The position numbers and the translations under genes were made by a program. The notes under the pieces were generated by a model. That model had not been told where the DNA came from. It worked only from the letters and a program-made list of their open reading frames with translations, and did no database searches. Positions 28,476-35,903 of a stretch of DNA of 64,000 nucleotides are shown in pieces. Each line of letters starts with the position of its first letter. The stretch's first letter is position 1. This stretch comes from Streptomyces sp. TSRI0281 (lineage in GTDB: Bacteria; Actinomycetota; Actinomycetes; Streptomycetales; Streptomycetaceae): positions 1 through 64,000 of the forward strand of contig NZ_LWLE01000013.1 in NCBI RefSeq assembly GCF_001905125.1, in the 5' to 3' direction.

Positions 28476-29390
28476 TCAGCCGAGCCTGCGACCGTACGCC
28501 CGCAGGGTGTGCAGTGCCTTCAGCGTCACCAGGGGACGGCCTTCCAGCTCCGTGCCCGGTGCCCACCGGCGCCAGTTCACCGGCCAGCCGCCGTCCTCCT
28601 GCTGCTCGGCCGCCAAGTGGTCGAGCGAGCGGTCCAGCTCCTCGTCGGTGAACCAGCGCCGCGCCAGCGACCCGGGTGTACGGGCGTAGTCGTACGGGAA
28701 GTGGTGCTCACCCGGCGCGTAGCCGGGCGACCCCGGGTACTCCGCCCGCCGCTCCGGGTCCAGCACCGCCAGCCGTTGCTCGCGCACCAGCCGTCCCAGC
28801 CGGCCCGCCGCGGCCTCGGCGCGGGCGCGGTCCGGGGCCCCGTCCAGGAAGGCGACCGCGGCCTCGATCTCGTACGGATGTGACTGCTCCAGGGTGTCGA
28901 CGGCATCCCAGCAGAAGTCCGTGGCCCGGAACAGCCAGGCGTGCCACACCTGATTGCGGTGCAGCAGCCCGACGATCGGGCCGGTGGCCAGCAGCTCGGC
29001 GGGCGGGTCGTCGACGATCGGGATGAACGGCGCGGCGGGATAGCCGCGCTGTGTGGGCAGGAGCGCGGGCAGCGCGCCCTCCTTGGTCGACACATCGGTC
29101 AGATAGCGACAGATCCGTTCTACCCGCGGTCCGTTGCAGCGGCCGATCGAGTCGAGAACGTTCAGCGCGTGGGCGGTGTGCAGCGGCTGGCTCACAGGGC
29201 CGCGGAGGTCGGGTTCGAGGGCGTGGCCGTAGCCGCCGTCCTCGTTCAGATAGGCGGCGAGTGCCGTCTCGACCGCGTCCGTATTTCCTTCGAGGAAGTC
29301 GTGGGCGAACCGCCGCTGTTCGAGGACGCGGGCGGTGAGCCAGATGAACTGCTCGGCGCGGGCGAGTGGGTTTGCTCCGGTTCCAGCCAT
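28476..29390 (-). CDS. Cyclase/prenyltransferase-fold hypothetical protein
   Basis: The 304-aa protein has repeated QEDGGW-like segments (EDGGYGHALEPD near 50; QQEDGGWPVNW near 275), typical of the alpha/alpha-barrel of terpene cyclases and prenyltransferase beta subunits. The aspartate-rich catalytic motif of squalene cyclases is not seen, so activity is uncertain. Start is the ATG at 29390; TACGGT ends 6 nt upstream (leaderless). It converges on azlD with a 15-bp gap and is divergent from the DUF3046 gene. Confidence 0.65.
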   Translation of the reverse strand: MAGTGANPLARAEQFIWLTARVLEQRRFAHDFLEGNTDAVETALAAYLNEDGGYGHALEPDLRGPVSQPLHTAHALNVLDSIGRCNGPRVERICRYLTDVSTKEGALPALLPTQRGYPAAPFIPIVDDPPAELLATGPIVGLLHRNQVWHAWLFRATDFCWDAVDTLEQSHPYEIEAAVAFLDGAPDRARAEAAAGRLGRLVREQRLAVLDPERRAEYPGSPGYAPGEHHFPYDYARTPGSLARRWFTDEELDRSLDHLAAEQQEDGGWPVNWRRWAPGTELEGRPLVTLKALHTLRAYGRRLG

Positions 29391-29470
29391 GAACCGACCG
29401 TAGAACGGAAAGTGCCGTTGGCAGATGCGTAGCGGCCCGGCTGCACTCTCAGGAGCGGGATACTGGTGGC

Positions 29471-29665
29471 ATGCGGTTGACGATTTTCTGGGAACGGATG
29501 GCGGACCACTTCGGTGAGGGGTACGCGGATTCGTTCGCGCGCGACCATGTGATGGCCGAACTGGGCAGTCGTACGGTGCACCAGGCACTCGCTGCCGGAT
29601 GGGATGCCAAAGACGTCTGGCGAGGAATCTGCAAGGCCGTGGACATCCCCGCCCACAAGCGCTGA
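29471..29665 (+). CDS. DUF3046 family protein
   Basis: The 64-aa protein begins MRLTIFWERMADHFGEGYA. It belongs to DUF3046, a small actinobacterial family commonly found near recA; its role is unknown. GATACT ends 6 nt before the ATG with no Shine-Dalgarno, so it is probably leaderless. Its last codons and stop begin a 33-bp tandem repeat. Confidence 0.85.
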   Translation: MRLTIFWERMADHFGEGYADSFARDHVMAELGSRTVHQALAAGWDAKDVWRGICKAVDIPAHKR

Positions 29666-29768
29666 GAGGCCCGTGGACGACCCGGCCACAGTCGCCGACG
29701 CAGGCCCGTGGACATCGCCGCGACCAGCGCTGACGGGCCCGTGGACATCCCCGCGACCAGCGCTGACG
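29635..29768. repeat. 33-bp tandem repeats copied from the 3' end of the DUF3046 gene
   Basis: The coding end (29635-29667, with the TGA stop) is followed by a diverged 35-bp copy (29668-29702) and two near-identical 33-bp copies (29703-29735 and 29736-29768). All begin GGCC(C)GTGGAC. Confidence 0.85.
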
Positions 29769-29811
29769 GGGTGGGCGGCAGGCTGTCACCGGCGTAGGCG
29801 AGACTTGTTCC

Positions 29812-31155
29812 GTGGCACCGACAGACGAGACCGCCCAGACCCAGCCGTCCACCTCCCCGCCCGTCCCGCCGGCCGCGCCACCGACGCCGCCGTCCGGCAC
29901 GGGGTCGGTCCGCATGCCCGGCTGGCTGCCGCGCGCGATGGTGCTGGCACTGGCGCTCTATGCCTGCTTCCGGCTCGGCAGCTGGGCGTTCGACCAGCTC
30001 ATCGGGCTGCTGATCAACGTGCTCATCTCGTTCTTCCTCGCGCTCGCCATCGAGCCCGCGGTGAGCCGGATGTCGGCCCGCGGCATGCGCCGCGGCCTTG
30101 CCACGTTCCTCGTCTTCCTCGGTGTGCTGATCGCCGGTGTCGGCTTCATCGTGCTGCTGGGTTCGATGCTCGCCGGTCAGATCGTCGACATGGTCGACGA
30201 ATTTCCCAAGTACCTCGACTCGGTGATCAGCTGGGTCAACCAGACCTTCAACACCGACCTCTCGCGGGTCGAGGTGCAGGACAGCCTGCTGCACTCCGAC
30301 TGGCTGCAGAAGTACGTCCAGAACAGCGCGACCGGCGTGCTGGATGTGTCCACGACGGTGCTCGGCGGGCTGTTCCGGCTGCTGACGATCTTCCTGTTCT
30401 CCTTCTACTTCGCGGCCGACGGCCCCCGGCTGCGGCGCGCTCTGTGCTCCGTTCTCCCGCCCGCCCGGCAGGCCGAGGTACTGCGGGCCTGGGAGATCGC
30501 GGTCGACAAGACCGGCGGCTATCTCTACTCGCGCGGTCTCATGGCCCTGATCTCCGGCATCGCGCACTACATCCTGCTGGTGATCCTCGGAGTCCCCTAC
30601 GCCCCGGCCCTCGCGGTCTGGGTCGGACTGGTCTCGCAGTTCATCCCCACCATCGGTACGTATCTGGCGGGCGCCCTGCCGATGCTGATCGCCTTCACCG
30701 TCGACCCCTGGTACGCGGTGTGGGTGCTCGGGTTCGTCGTGGTCTACCAGCAGTTCGAGAACTATGTGCTCCAGCCCAAGCTCACCTCCAAGACCGTTGA
30801 CATCCATCCTGCGGTCGCCTTCGGCTCGGTGATCGCGGGTACGGCGCTGATGGGCGCGGTCGGTGCGCTGATCGCGATCCCGGCCGTGGCCACGCTCCAG
30901 GCGTTCCTCGGCGCCTATGTGAAGCGGTACGACGTGACGGACGACCCGAGAGTCCACGGCCGCCATGGCGGGCAGCGGGGCGAATCGGTGCGCTCACGGA
31001 TTCGCCGTGCTGTGTCCGCCCCCGGCAGCGGCGACGGAAACAGCGGACCGGACCGGCGGGCCGGATCCGACGGTTCGGACCGGTCCGGGGGGTCCGACTG
31101 GCCGGAGAGCGTCGGCGGCTCGGGTGGTGCCGCGGGGACGGACGACCGTAGCTGA
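29812..31155 (+). CDS. AI-2E/PerM-family transporter
   Basis: The 447-aa membrane protein has a Pro/Thr-rich cytoplasmic N-terminus (about 1-35), about seven to eight membrane segments, and the family loop FIPTIGTYLAGALPMLIAF plus QQFENYVLQPKL. Members export autoinducer-2 or act as Na+/H+ antiporters; the substrate here is unknown. The C-terminal about 75 residues are low-complexity and polar. GAGACT ends 6 nt before the GTG start and no ribosome-binding site is visible, so a leaderless mRNA is likely. Confidence 0.88.
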   Translation: MAPTDETAQTQPSTSPPVPPAAPPTPPSGTGSVRMPGWLPRAMVLALALYACFRLGSWAFDQLIGLLINVLISFFLALAIEPAVSRMSARGMRRGLATFLVFLGVLIAGVGFIVLLGSMLAGQIVDMVDEFPKYLDSVISWVNQTFNTDLSRVEVQDSLLHSDWLQKYVQNSATGVLDVSTTVLGGLFRLLTIFLFSFYFAADGPRLRRALCSVLPPARQAEVLRAWEIAVDKTGGYLYSRGLMALISGIAHYILLVILGVPYAPALAVWVGLVSQFIPTIGTYLAGALPMLIAFTVDPWYAVWVLGFVVVYQQFENYVLQPKLTSKTVDIHPAVAFGSVIAGTALMGAVGALIAIPAVATLQAFLGAYVKRYDVTDDPRVHGRHGGQRGESVRSRIRRAVSAPGSGDGNSGPDRRAGSDGSDRSGGSDWPESVGGSGGAAGTDDRS

Positions 31156-31187
31156 CACCTCGCGGCCCGGAGCGGGCCTGGGGTGTC

Positions 31188-31840
31188 TCAGCGGTGTCCG
31201 GTGACGTCGGCGGGCCGCCCCAGGTCCTGGACCTCGGTCATGTACCGCCAGGCGTCGGGCCGGTTGCCGTCCAGGTCGGTGAAGCCGTAGACCCGCGCCA
31301 GCTGCCCGCTGGACAGGGACGTCCCGTTCCAGCGCGCCACCTCGGGGTCCTGCGCGAGGGCGGCCACGGCCCGGCCGACGAAGGACGGGGTCTCGGAGAT
31401 GGCGAAATGGAGCGAGTGCGCGATCGCGTCACGTCAGGTGGCTTCGGTGACCCCGTGGGCCTGGAGCATGGCCTCGGACCTGAGCCGGCCGGGCGTGAGC
31501 GACACGGCGGTCGCGCGGTGCGGTGCCAGTCCGTGCGCGAGTGCGAAGGCCATCCGGTTCACCGCGGCCTTCGCCAGGTCGTAGAAGAACGAGACCCGGT
31601 AGTTGACGGCGTTGTACTCGTCCGTCCCGTCGGTCACCTCGATGACCAGACCACCCGGCGTGTGTCGACGAGAGCCGCTGTCTCCTCGATCGTCTCGGGC
31701 CGGTCCATCTCGGAACGCTCGGACCCGGTGGTACGACCGGTGACGTACACGGTCGCCCCGGCGGCGCCCAGCTGAACGGCGATTCCCCGGCCCGCGCCGC
31801 GGGTCGCCCCCGCGACCAGCGCGACCTTTCCGGCGAGCCC
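31188..31840 (-). pseudogene. Broken short-chain dehydrogenase gene
   Basis: Three fragments of one SDR can be read. The N-terminal Rossmann part (LAGKVALVAGATRGAGRGIA, from about 31837) stops matching at 31658-31665. There the frame changes and roughly 60-70 codons of the middle are missing. Reading resumes as PGGLVIEVTDGT...SFFYDLAKAA. A TGA at 31434-31436 interrupts the next part, where relatives have Trp (TGG). The C-terminus (ETPSFVGRAVAAL...WRYMTEVQDLG) ends at 31188. No start codon is apparent. It is a decayed gene between the AI-2E permease and recA. Confidence 0.85.
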
Positions 31841-32020
31841 GGAACCGGTAGCGCCGCAACGTGGGCCGCCGGAACGTGGACCGCCGGGATCCGAAAGTCT
31901 TGAATGAGATGTCCGTATATGGCAGGAATTTAGCATGAGACTCGACACTCTTCATTGACTTACGGAATGACGACTGTTATAAGGCGCTACTCTCGGTTGC
32001 GTGGGCCCGGCGTGGTGCGC

Positions 32021-32048
32021 TTGACACTAAAATCGAACATCCATTCTC
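32021..32048 (+). promoter_or_regulatory. recA promoter with LexA-type SOS box
   Basis: TTGACA (32021-32026) is a consensus -35. The overlapping TCGAAC-ATCC-ATTCTC (32033-32048) matches the actinobacterial LexA box TCGAAC-N4-GTTCGA in its left half and in part of its right half. The -10 must lie at about 32044-32050 (TTCTCAT), so LexA bound here would block the promoter. Confidence 0.75.
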
Positions 32049-32186
32049 ATGGGATTCCGGCCGGGTTTTCCCGGGCCCGACCGTGGAGTTGTCCACAGGC
32101 CGGGAGGACGTCGAGGCCCATTGTCAGTGGCAGGGGTTAGCGTCTTTGACGTGAAGCGATCGACTCAAGCAAATCGGGTGGAACCC

Positions 32187-33329
32187 ATGGCAGGAAACGA
32201 CCGCGAGAAGGCGTTGGACGCCGCACTCGCACAGATTGAACGGCAATTCGGCAAGGGCGCGGTGATGCGCCTCGGTGAGCGGCCGAACGAGCCGATCGAG
32301 GTGATCCCCACCGGGTCGACCGCACTCGACGTCGCACTCGGCGTCGGCGGCCTGCCGCGTGGCCGTGTGGTGGAGGTGTACGGGCCGGAGTCCTCCGGCA
32401 AGACGACGCTGACGCTGCACGCCGTGGCGAACGCGCAGAAGCTCGGCGGCACGGTGGCGTTCATCGACGCCGAGCACGCCCTCGACCCCGAGTACGCGAA
32501 GAAGCTCGGCGTCGACATCGACAACCTCATCCTGTCCCAGCCGGACAACGGTGAGCAGGCGCTGGAAATCGTGGACATGCTGATCCGCTCCGGTGCCCTC
32601 GACCTCATCGTCATCGACTCCGTCGCGGCCCTGGTGCCCCGTGCGGAGATCGAGGGCGAGATGGGTGACTCGCACGTGGGTCTGCAGGCCCGTCTGATGA
32701 GCCAGGCCCTCCGTAAGATCACCAGCGCGCTCAACCAGTCCAAGACCACCGCGATCTTCATCAACCAGCTCCGCGAGAAGATCGGTGTGATGTTCGGCTC
32801 CCCGGAGACCACGACCGGTGGCCGGGCCCTGAAGTTCTACGCCTCGGTGCGCCTCGACATCCGCCGGATCGAGACGCTGAAGGACGGTACCGACGCCGTC
32901 GGTAACCGCACCCGCGTCAAGGTCGTGAAGAACAAGGTCGCGCCGCCCTTCAAGCAGGCCGAGTTCGACATCCTCTACGGCCAGGGAATCAGCCGCGAGG
33001 GCGGCCTGATCGACATGGGCGTGGAGCACGGCTTCGTCCGCAAGGCCGGCGCCTGGTACACGTACGAGGGCGATCAGCTCGGCCAGGGCAAGGAGAACTC
33101 CCGCAACTTCCTCAAGGACAACCCCGATCTCGCCAATGAGATCGAGAGGAAGATCCTGGACAAGCTGGGTGTCGGCGTCCGGCCGGACAAGGACAAGGAC
33201 AAGGACAAGGCCAAGACGGAGGCCGAGCCGGCCGCGGACGCGGCGGCGACCACCGACGGTGCGGCGAAGGCGGCACCCGCGTCGGCCACCAAGGCCAAGC
33301 CGACCAAGGCCGCGGCGGCAAAGAGCTAG
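32187..33329 (+). CDS. recA: RecA recombinase
   Basis: The 380-aa protein drives homologous strand exchange and LexA cleavage. It has Walker A GPESSGKT (about 66-73), Walker B LIVIDSVAAL, and DNA-binding loops L1 (EIEGEMGDSHVG) and L2 (FINQLREKIGVMFGSPETTTGGRALKF). The C-terminus is a Lys/Asp/Ala tail; GACAAG is repeated in tandem (about 33184-33207), giving alternating Asp-Lys. ATG 32187 has GGTGGA upstream. The SOS-type promoter lies about 140 bp upstream and recX follows after 3 bp. Confidence 0.98.
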   Translation: MAGNDREKALDAALAQIERQFGKGAVMRLGERPNEPIEVIPTGSTALDVALGVGGLPRGRVVEVYGPESSGKTTLTLHAVANAQKLGGTVAFIDAEHALDPEYAKKLGVDIDNLILSQPDNGEQALEIVDMLIRSGALDLIVIDSVAALVPRAEIEGEMGDSHVGLQARLMSQALRKITSALNQSKTTAIFINQLREKIGVMFGSPETTTGGRALKFYASVRLDIRRIETLKDGTDAVGNRTRVKVVKNKVAPPFKQAEFDILYGQGISREGGLIDMGVEHGFVRKAGAWYTYEGDQLGQGKENSRNFLKDNPDLANEIERKILDKLGVGVRPDKDKDKDKAKTEAEPAADAAATTDGAAKAAPASATKAKPTKAAAAKS

Positions 33330-33332
33330 ACC

Positions 33333-34076
33333 GTGACGCGCCGTACGGAGTGGCCGGGCAGCGCCGATGAATCCGGCGCGGGACCCGGTCCCGAGTTCAC
33401 CGGCGGACCCGGCGAAGGGTTCGTGTCCGAGTCGGGGGACGGTCCCGCAGGACGTTCCCGTACCCGGTCCCGCGGGGGAGCGGGAACGGGGTTCGGCGAA
33501 GGGGCGGGCCGACGTGGCCGCTCCGGCACCAGAAGCAGCGGCTCCCCTTCCTCGTCGAGGGCCGAGAAGGGGGAGCCGCGAGACCCGGTCGAGCAGGCGC
33601 GCAACATCTGTCTGCGTCTGCTCACCGGGACCCCTCGAACGCGCAAACAACTCGCGGACGCCCTGCGTAAGCGGGAGATCCCGGACGAGGCGGCGGAAGA
33701 AGTGCTGTCGCGCTTCGAGGACGTCGGGTTGATCGACGATGCGGCGTTCGCGGGCGCCTGGGTGGAGTCCCGGCACCACGGCAGGGGGCTCGCACGCCGC
33801 GCCCTCGTCCGCGAACTGCGCACCAAAGGGGTGGACTCCGCCCTTATCGACGAGGCGGTCGGCCGACTCGACTCGGAGCAGGAGGAGGAGACCGCCCGCG
33901 AGCTCGTGGCACGCAAGCTCCGCTCCACGCGGGGCCTGGACCGCGACAAACGTCTGCGCCGCCTGGCGGGCATGCTCGCGCGCAAGGGGTACGGGGAAGG
34001 CATGGCCCTGCGCGTGGTGCGACAGGCGCTGGAGGAAGAGGGCGAGGACACGGAAGGCTTGGACGAGCCCTTCTGA
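33333..34076 (+). CDS. recX: RecX, regulator of RecA
   Basis: The 247-aa protein binds RecA filaments and limits their growth. The RecX three-helix repeats occupy about 85-240 (ARNICLRLLTGTPRTRKQLADAL; FEDVGLIDDAAFA; GYGEGMALRVVRQAL). The first about 80 residues are a Gly/Ser/Arg-rich extension longer than in most bacteria but common in Streptomyces. The GTG start lies 3 bp after recA, so the two are co-transcribed. Confidence 0.93.
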   Translation: MTRRTEWPGSADESGAGPGPEFTGGPGEGFVSESGDGPAGRSRTRSRGGAGTGFGEGAGRRGRSGTRSSGSPSSSRAEKGEPRDPVEQARNICLRLLTGTPRTRKQLADALRKREIPDEAAEEVLSRFEDVGLIDDAAFAGAWVESRHHGRGLARRALVRELRTKGVDSALIDEAVGRLDSEQEEETARELVARKLRSTRGLDRDKRLRRLAGMLARKGYGEGMALRVVRQALEEEGEDTEGLDEPF

Positions 34077-34105
34077 ACCGGGCGGTGGTCCGTCCACGGG
34101 GGCGA

Positions 34106-34144
34106 GGGAGGGACACGGCCAGGCGGGGGAGGGACACGGCCAGG
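34106..34144. repeat. 21-bp direct repeat after recX
   Basis: GGGAGGGACACGGCCAGG occurs twice at a 21-bp period in the 131-bp convergent gap between recX and the DUF6197 gene. A weak GGCGG/CCGCC hairpin follows (about 34171-34186). No clear terminator is seen. Confidence 0.6.
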
Positions 34145-34207
34145 ATGGGGCGGGGCGGGGTTTCCGGTCGGCGGTCGGGGGGCCGCCTTCGTGGGTGGCG
34201 GGGCGGC

Positions 34208-34930
34208 TCAGTGTCCGGCGGACGATGCCCGGCGGATGGTGGCGTCGATCAGGGCCAGGGCGTCGGTGGCGGTGCGGCCGGGGTGCCGGTTCCAGGGGCC
34301 GATCAGTCCTGGCCAGCCCTGGGAGCGGAGTTCGGTGATCAGCCAGGCCCCGGCCCGGTTCACGGTGCTGAGGGATCCGTAACCGAGTCGGTGCGCGGTG
34401 AGCAGGGCGCCGCAGATGCAGCGGGCGCCACGGGCGTTGCGCAGCCGGTACGGGGTGTTCTGCCAGCCCCACTCGGTCAGGACCTGCCGTGCGTAGCCGA
34501 GCTGGGTGGAGGGGCGGAGGTCCGGCTGTCCGACGCGCCGCCAGGCATGGACACGGTCGGGCAGGACCGCACCCAGCCGTCCGGGGAGCGGGCGTTCGTA
34601 CGGCGGGGCGGCGGGCAGCGTCCGCATCGAGTCGTCGATGAGCTGACCGACGGGTACGGACAGCAGGCTTCGCCAGTCGGCCGAGCCCTGCGCCGCGCTC
34701 CGGGGCGGGTTCCCCGCCGCAACCGGATCCTCTGCCGGTTCCTCCGCTGATTCCTCGGCCGGTTGTGCCGACGGGGTCGACGCCGGGGGGAACGTGGGCG
34801 CGGGGGCGGTGTACTCCCAGCCGGTGACGATCTGCTGCCACGCCTCCGTCTCATGAAGGCGGGCCGCCTGGAGGTCGAGCTGATCAGGGGTGAGGGCAGT
34901 GGCTTCCATCAGTGCGACATCTCCGTACAT
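34208..34930 (-). CDS. DUF6197-domain hypothetical protein
   Basis: The 240-aa protein has a C-terminal DUF6197 domain (about 150-236, with GARCICGALLTAHRLGYGS and GWPGLIGPWNRHPGRTATDAL) and a Pro/Ala/Glu-rich middle. Function is unknown. ATG 34930 has AGAGGAC 5 nt upstream. A GTG at 34981 and an ATG at 34909 are alternatives. It converges on recX. Confidence 0.65.
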   Translation of the reverse strand: MYGDVALMEATALTPDQLDLQAARLHETEAWQQIVTGWEYTAPAPTFPPASTPSAQPAEESAEEPAEDPVAAGNPPRSAAQGSADWRSLLSVPVGQLIDDSMRTLPAAPPYERPLPGRLGAVLPDRVHAWRRVGQPDLRPSTQLGYARQVLTEWGWQNTPYRLRNARGARCICGALLTAHRLGYGSLSTVNRAGAWLITELRSQGWPGLIGPWNRHPGRTATDALALIDATIRRASSAGH

Positions 34931-35092
34931 TTCGGTCCTCTGTATGAGGCGAATGTCGGTCGCGCACGGCGATTGCTCCACTGGAGTGTGGCGTTCGGGT
35001 GTGGTGAAGGGCGTAGGGGCGGACCGGAGAGTGCGTGAGAAGCGCGTCGAACGGGGGGGCTAACCCCCGTATCAAGACGCAGGCATGCTCCA

Positions 35093-35112
35093 GTGCACAG
35101 ATATCTGTGCAC
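35093..35112. promoter_or_regulatory. Perfect 20-bp palindrome before the ArsR-type gene
   Basis: GTGCACAGAT followed directly by its reverse complement lies 17 bp before the start at 35130. CAGTGT (35117-35122) ends 7 nt before the ATG and would be the -10, so the palindrome covers the -35 region. Autorepressor operator by position. Confidence 0.7.
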
Positions 35113-35129
35113 AGAGCAGTGTGTACGCC

Positions 35130-35903
35130 ATGGCAGAGAAGCCCGGCGGTACCGAGATCACCGAACTGGCGGCGCTCAAGGCGCTTGCCCAGCCGCGACG
35201 CCAGCGGATCTTTCAGCACCTCACCCTGCACGGCCCGGCGACGTCCGCGAGCCTGGCCCGTGCCCTCGGTCTGAACACCGGGGCCACCAGCTATCACCTG
35301 CGTGAACTGGCCCGGTACGGGTTCGTCGAGGAGACCGAGCCTGAGGAGACCGAGCCCGAGGACACCGAGCCTGAGGACACCCGACCCGAGGGCACCGGGC
35401 CCGAGGGCACCGGGAACCGAGACGCGGGAGGATCCGGTTCCGGGGCGGAAGCACCCGGGGCCCACCGCCGCAGATGGTGGCGTGCGATTCCGGGCGACCG
35501 GCGCTTCCCGCCCAGGTCCCGCCAGAACCTCGAGACGCGGCTCGTCATGGACGAGCTCAACCACCACGCGTACGCCGAGGACCTCGCCCTCTTCGAACGG
35601 CTCCAGCGCGACGCCCCGCTGCCCGCCCGTGAGAGCGGTCGGCCGAGCGGCCCAGGGCAGGCGGAAGAGGCGGGAGAGCCGGACGAGGGCGAGTGGGCCG
35701 ATGCCTTCGCGTACTCGCGCGGTTCCCTGCGGCTGACTCTCCCCGAACTCCGGGAGTTCTTCGAGGAGTACATCGCCCTGATGAACCGCTACAAGCGGCC
35801 CGAGGGCGATGTCCCGCCCGCCTCCCGCACGGTCCACACCCGCCTGCTCGCCTTCCCGGCCCCCGACTCCACGATCGACCGCACCGAGACGGACGCACGA
35901 TGA
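35130..35903 (+). CDS. ArsR-type winged-helix regulator with repeat insertion
   Basis: The 257-aa protein has an N-terminal winged helix (about 8-68; ALAQPRRQRIFQHL and NTGATSYHLRELARYGFVEE) and an unassigned C-terminal part (about 110-257). Between them, just after the predicted recognition helix and within the wing, six 15-bp DNA units encode Glu/Thr/Pro repeats (ETEPE type). ATG 35130 (MAEKPGG) fits the palindromic operator upstream. The stop overlaps the permease start (ATGA), so it likely controls that gene. Confidence 0.8.
   Translation: MAEKPGGTEITELAALKALAQPRRQRIFQHLTLHGPATSASLARALGLNTGATSYHLRELARYGFVEETEPEETEPEDTEPEDTRPEGTGPEGTGNRDAGGSGSGAEAPGAHRRRWWRAIPGDRRFPPRSRQNLETRLVMDELNHHAYAEDLALFERLQRDAPLPARESGRPSGPGQAEEAGEPDEGEWADAFAYSRGSLRLTLPELREFFEEYIALMNRYKRPEGDVPPASRTVHTRLLAFPAPDSTIDRTETDAR
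35331..35420. repeat. Six 15-bp in-frame tandem repeats in the ArsR-type gene
   Basis: Units GAGACCGAGCCTGAG (35331-35345) and five variants run head to tail to 35420. Each encodes one five-residue ETEPE-like step. Confidence 0.9.

Noticed and set aside
29604..30800. 398-codon ORF overlapping the AI-2E permease gene
   Set aside because: Arg/Pro/Ala-rich out-of-frame reading of the permease gene; the permease frame has clear membrane segments and family motifs.
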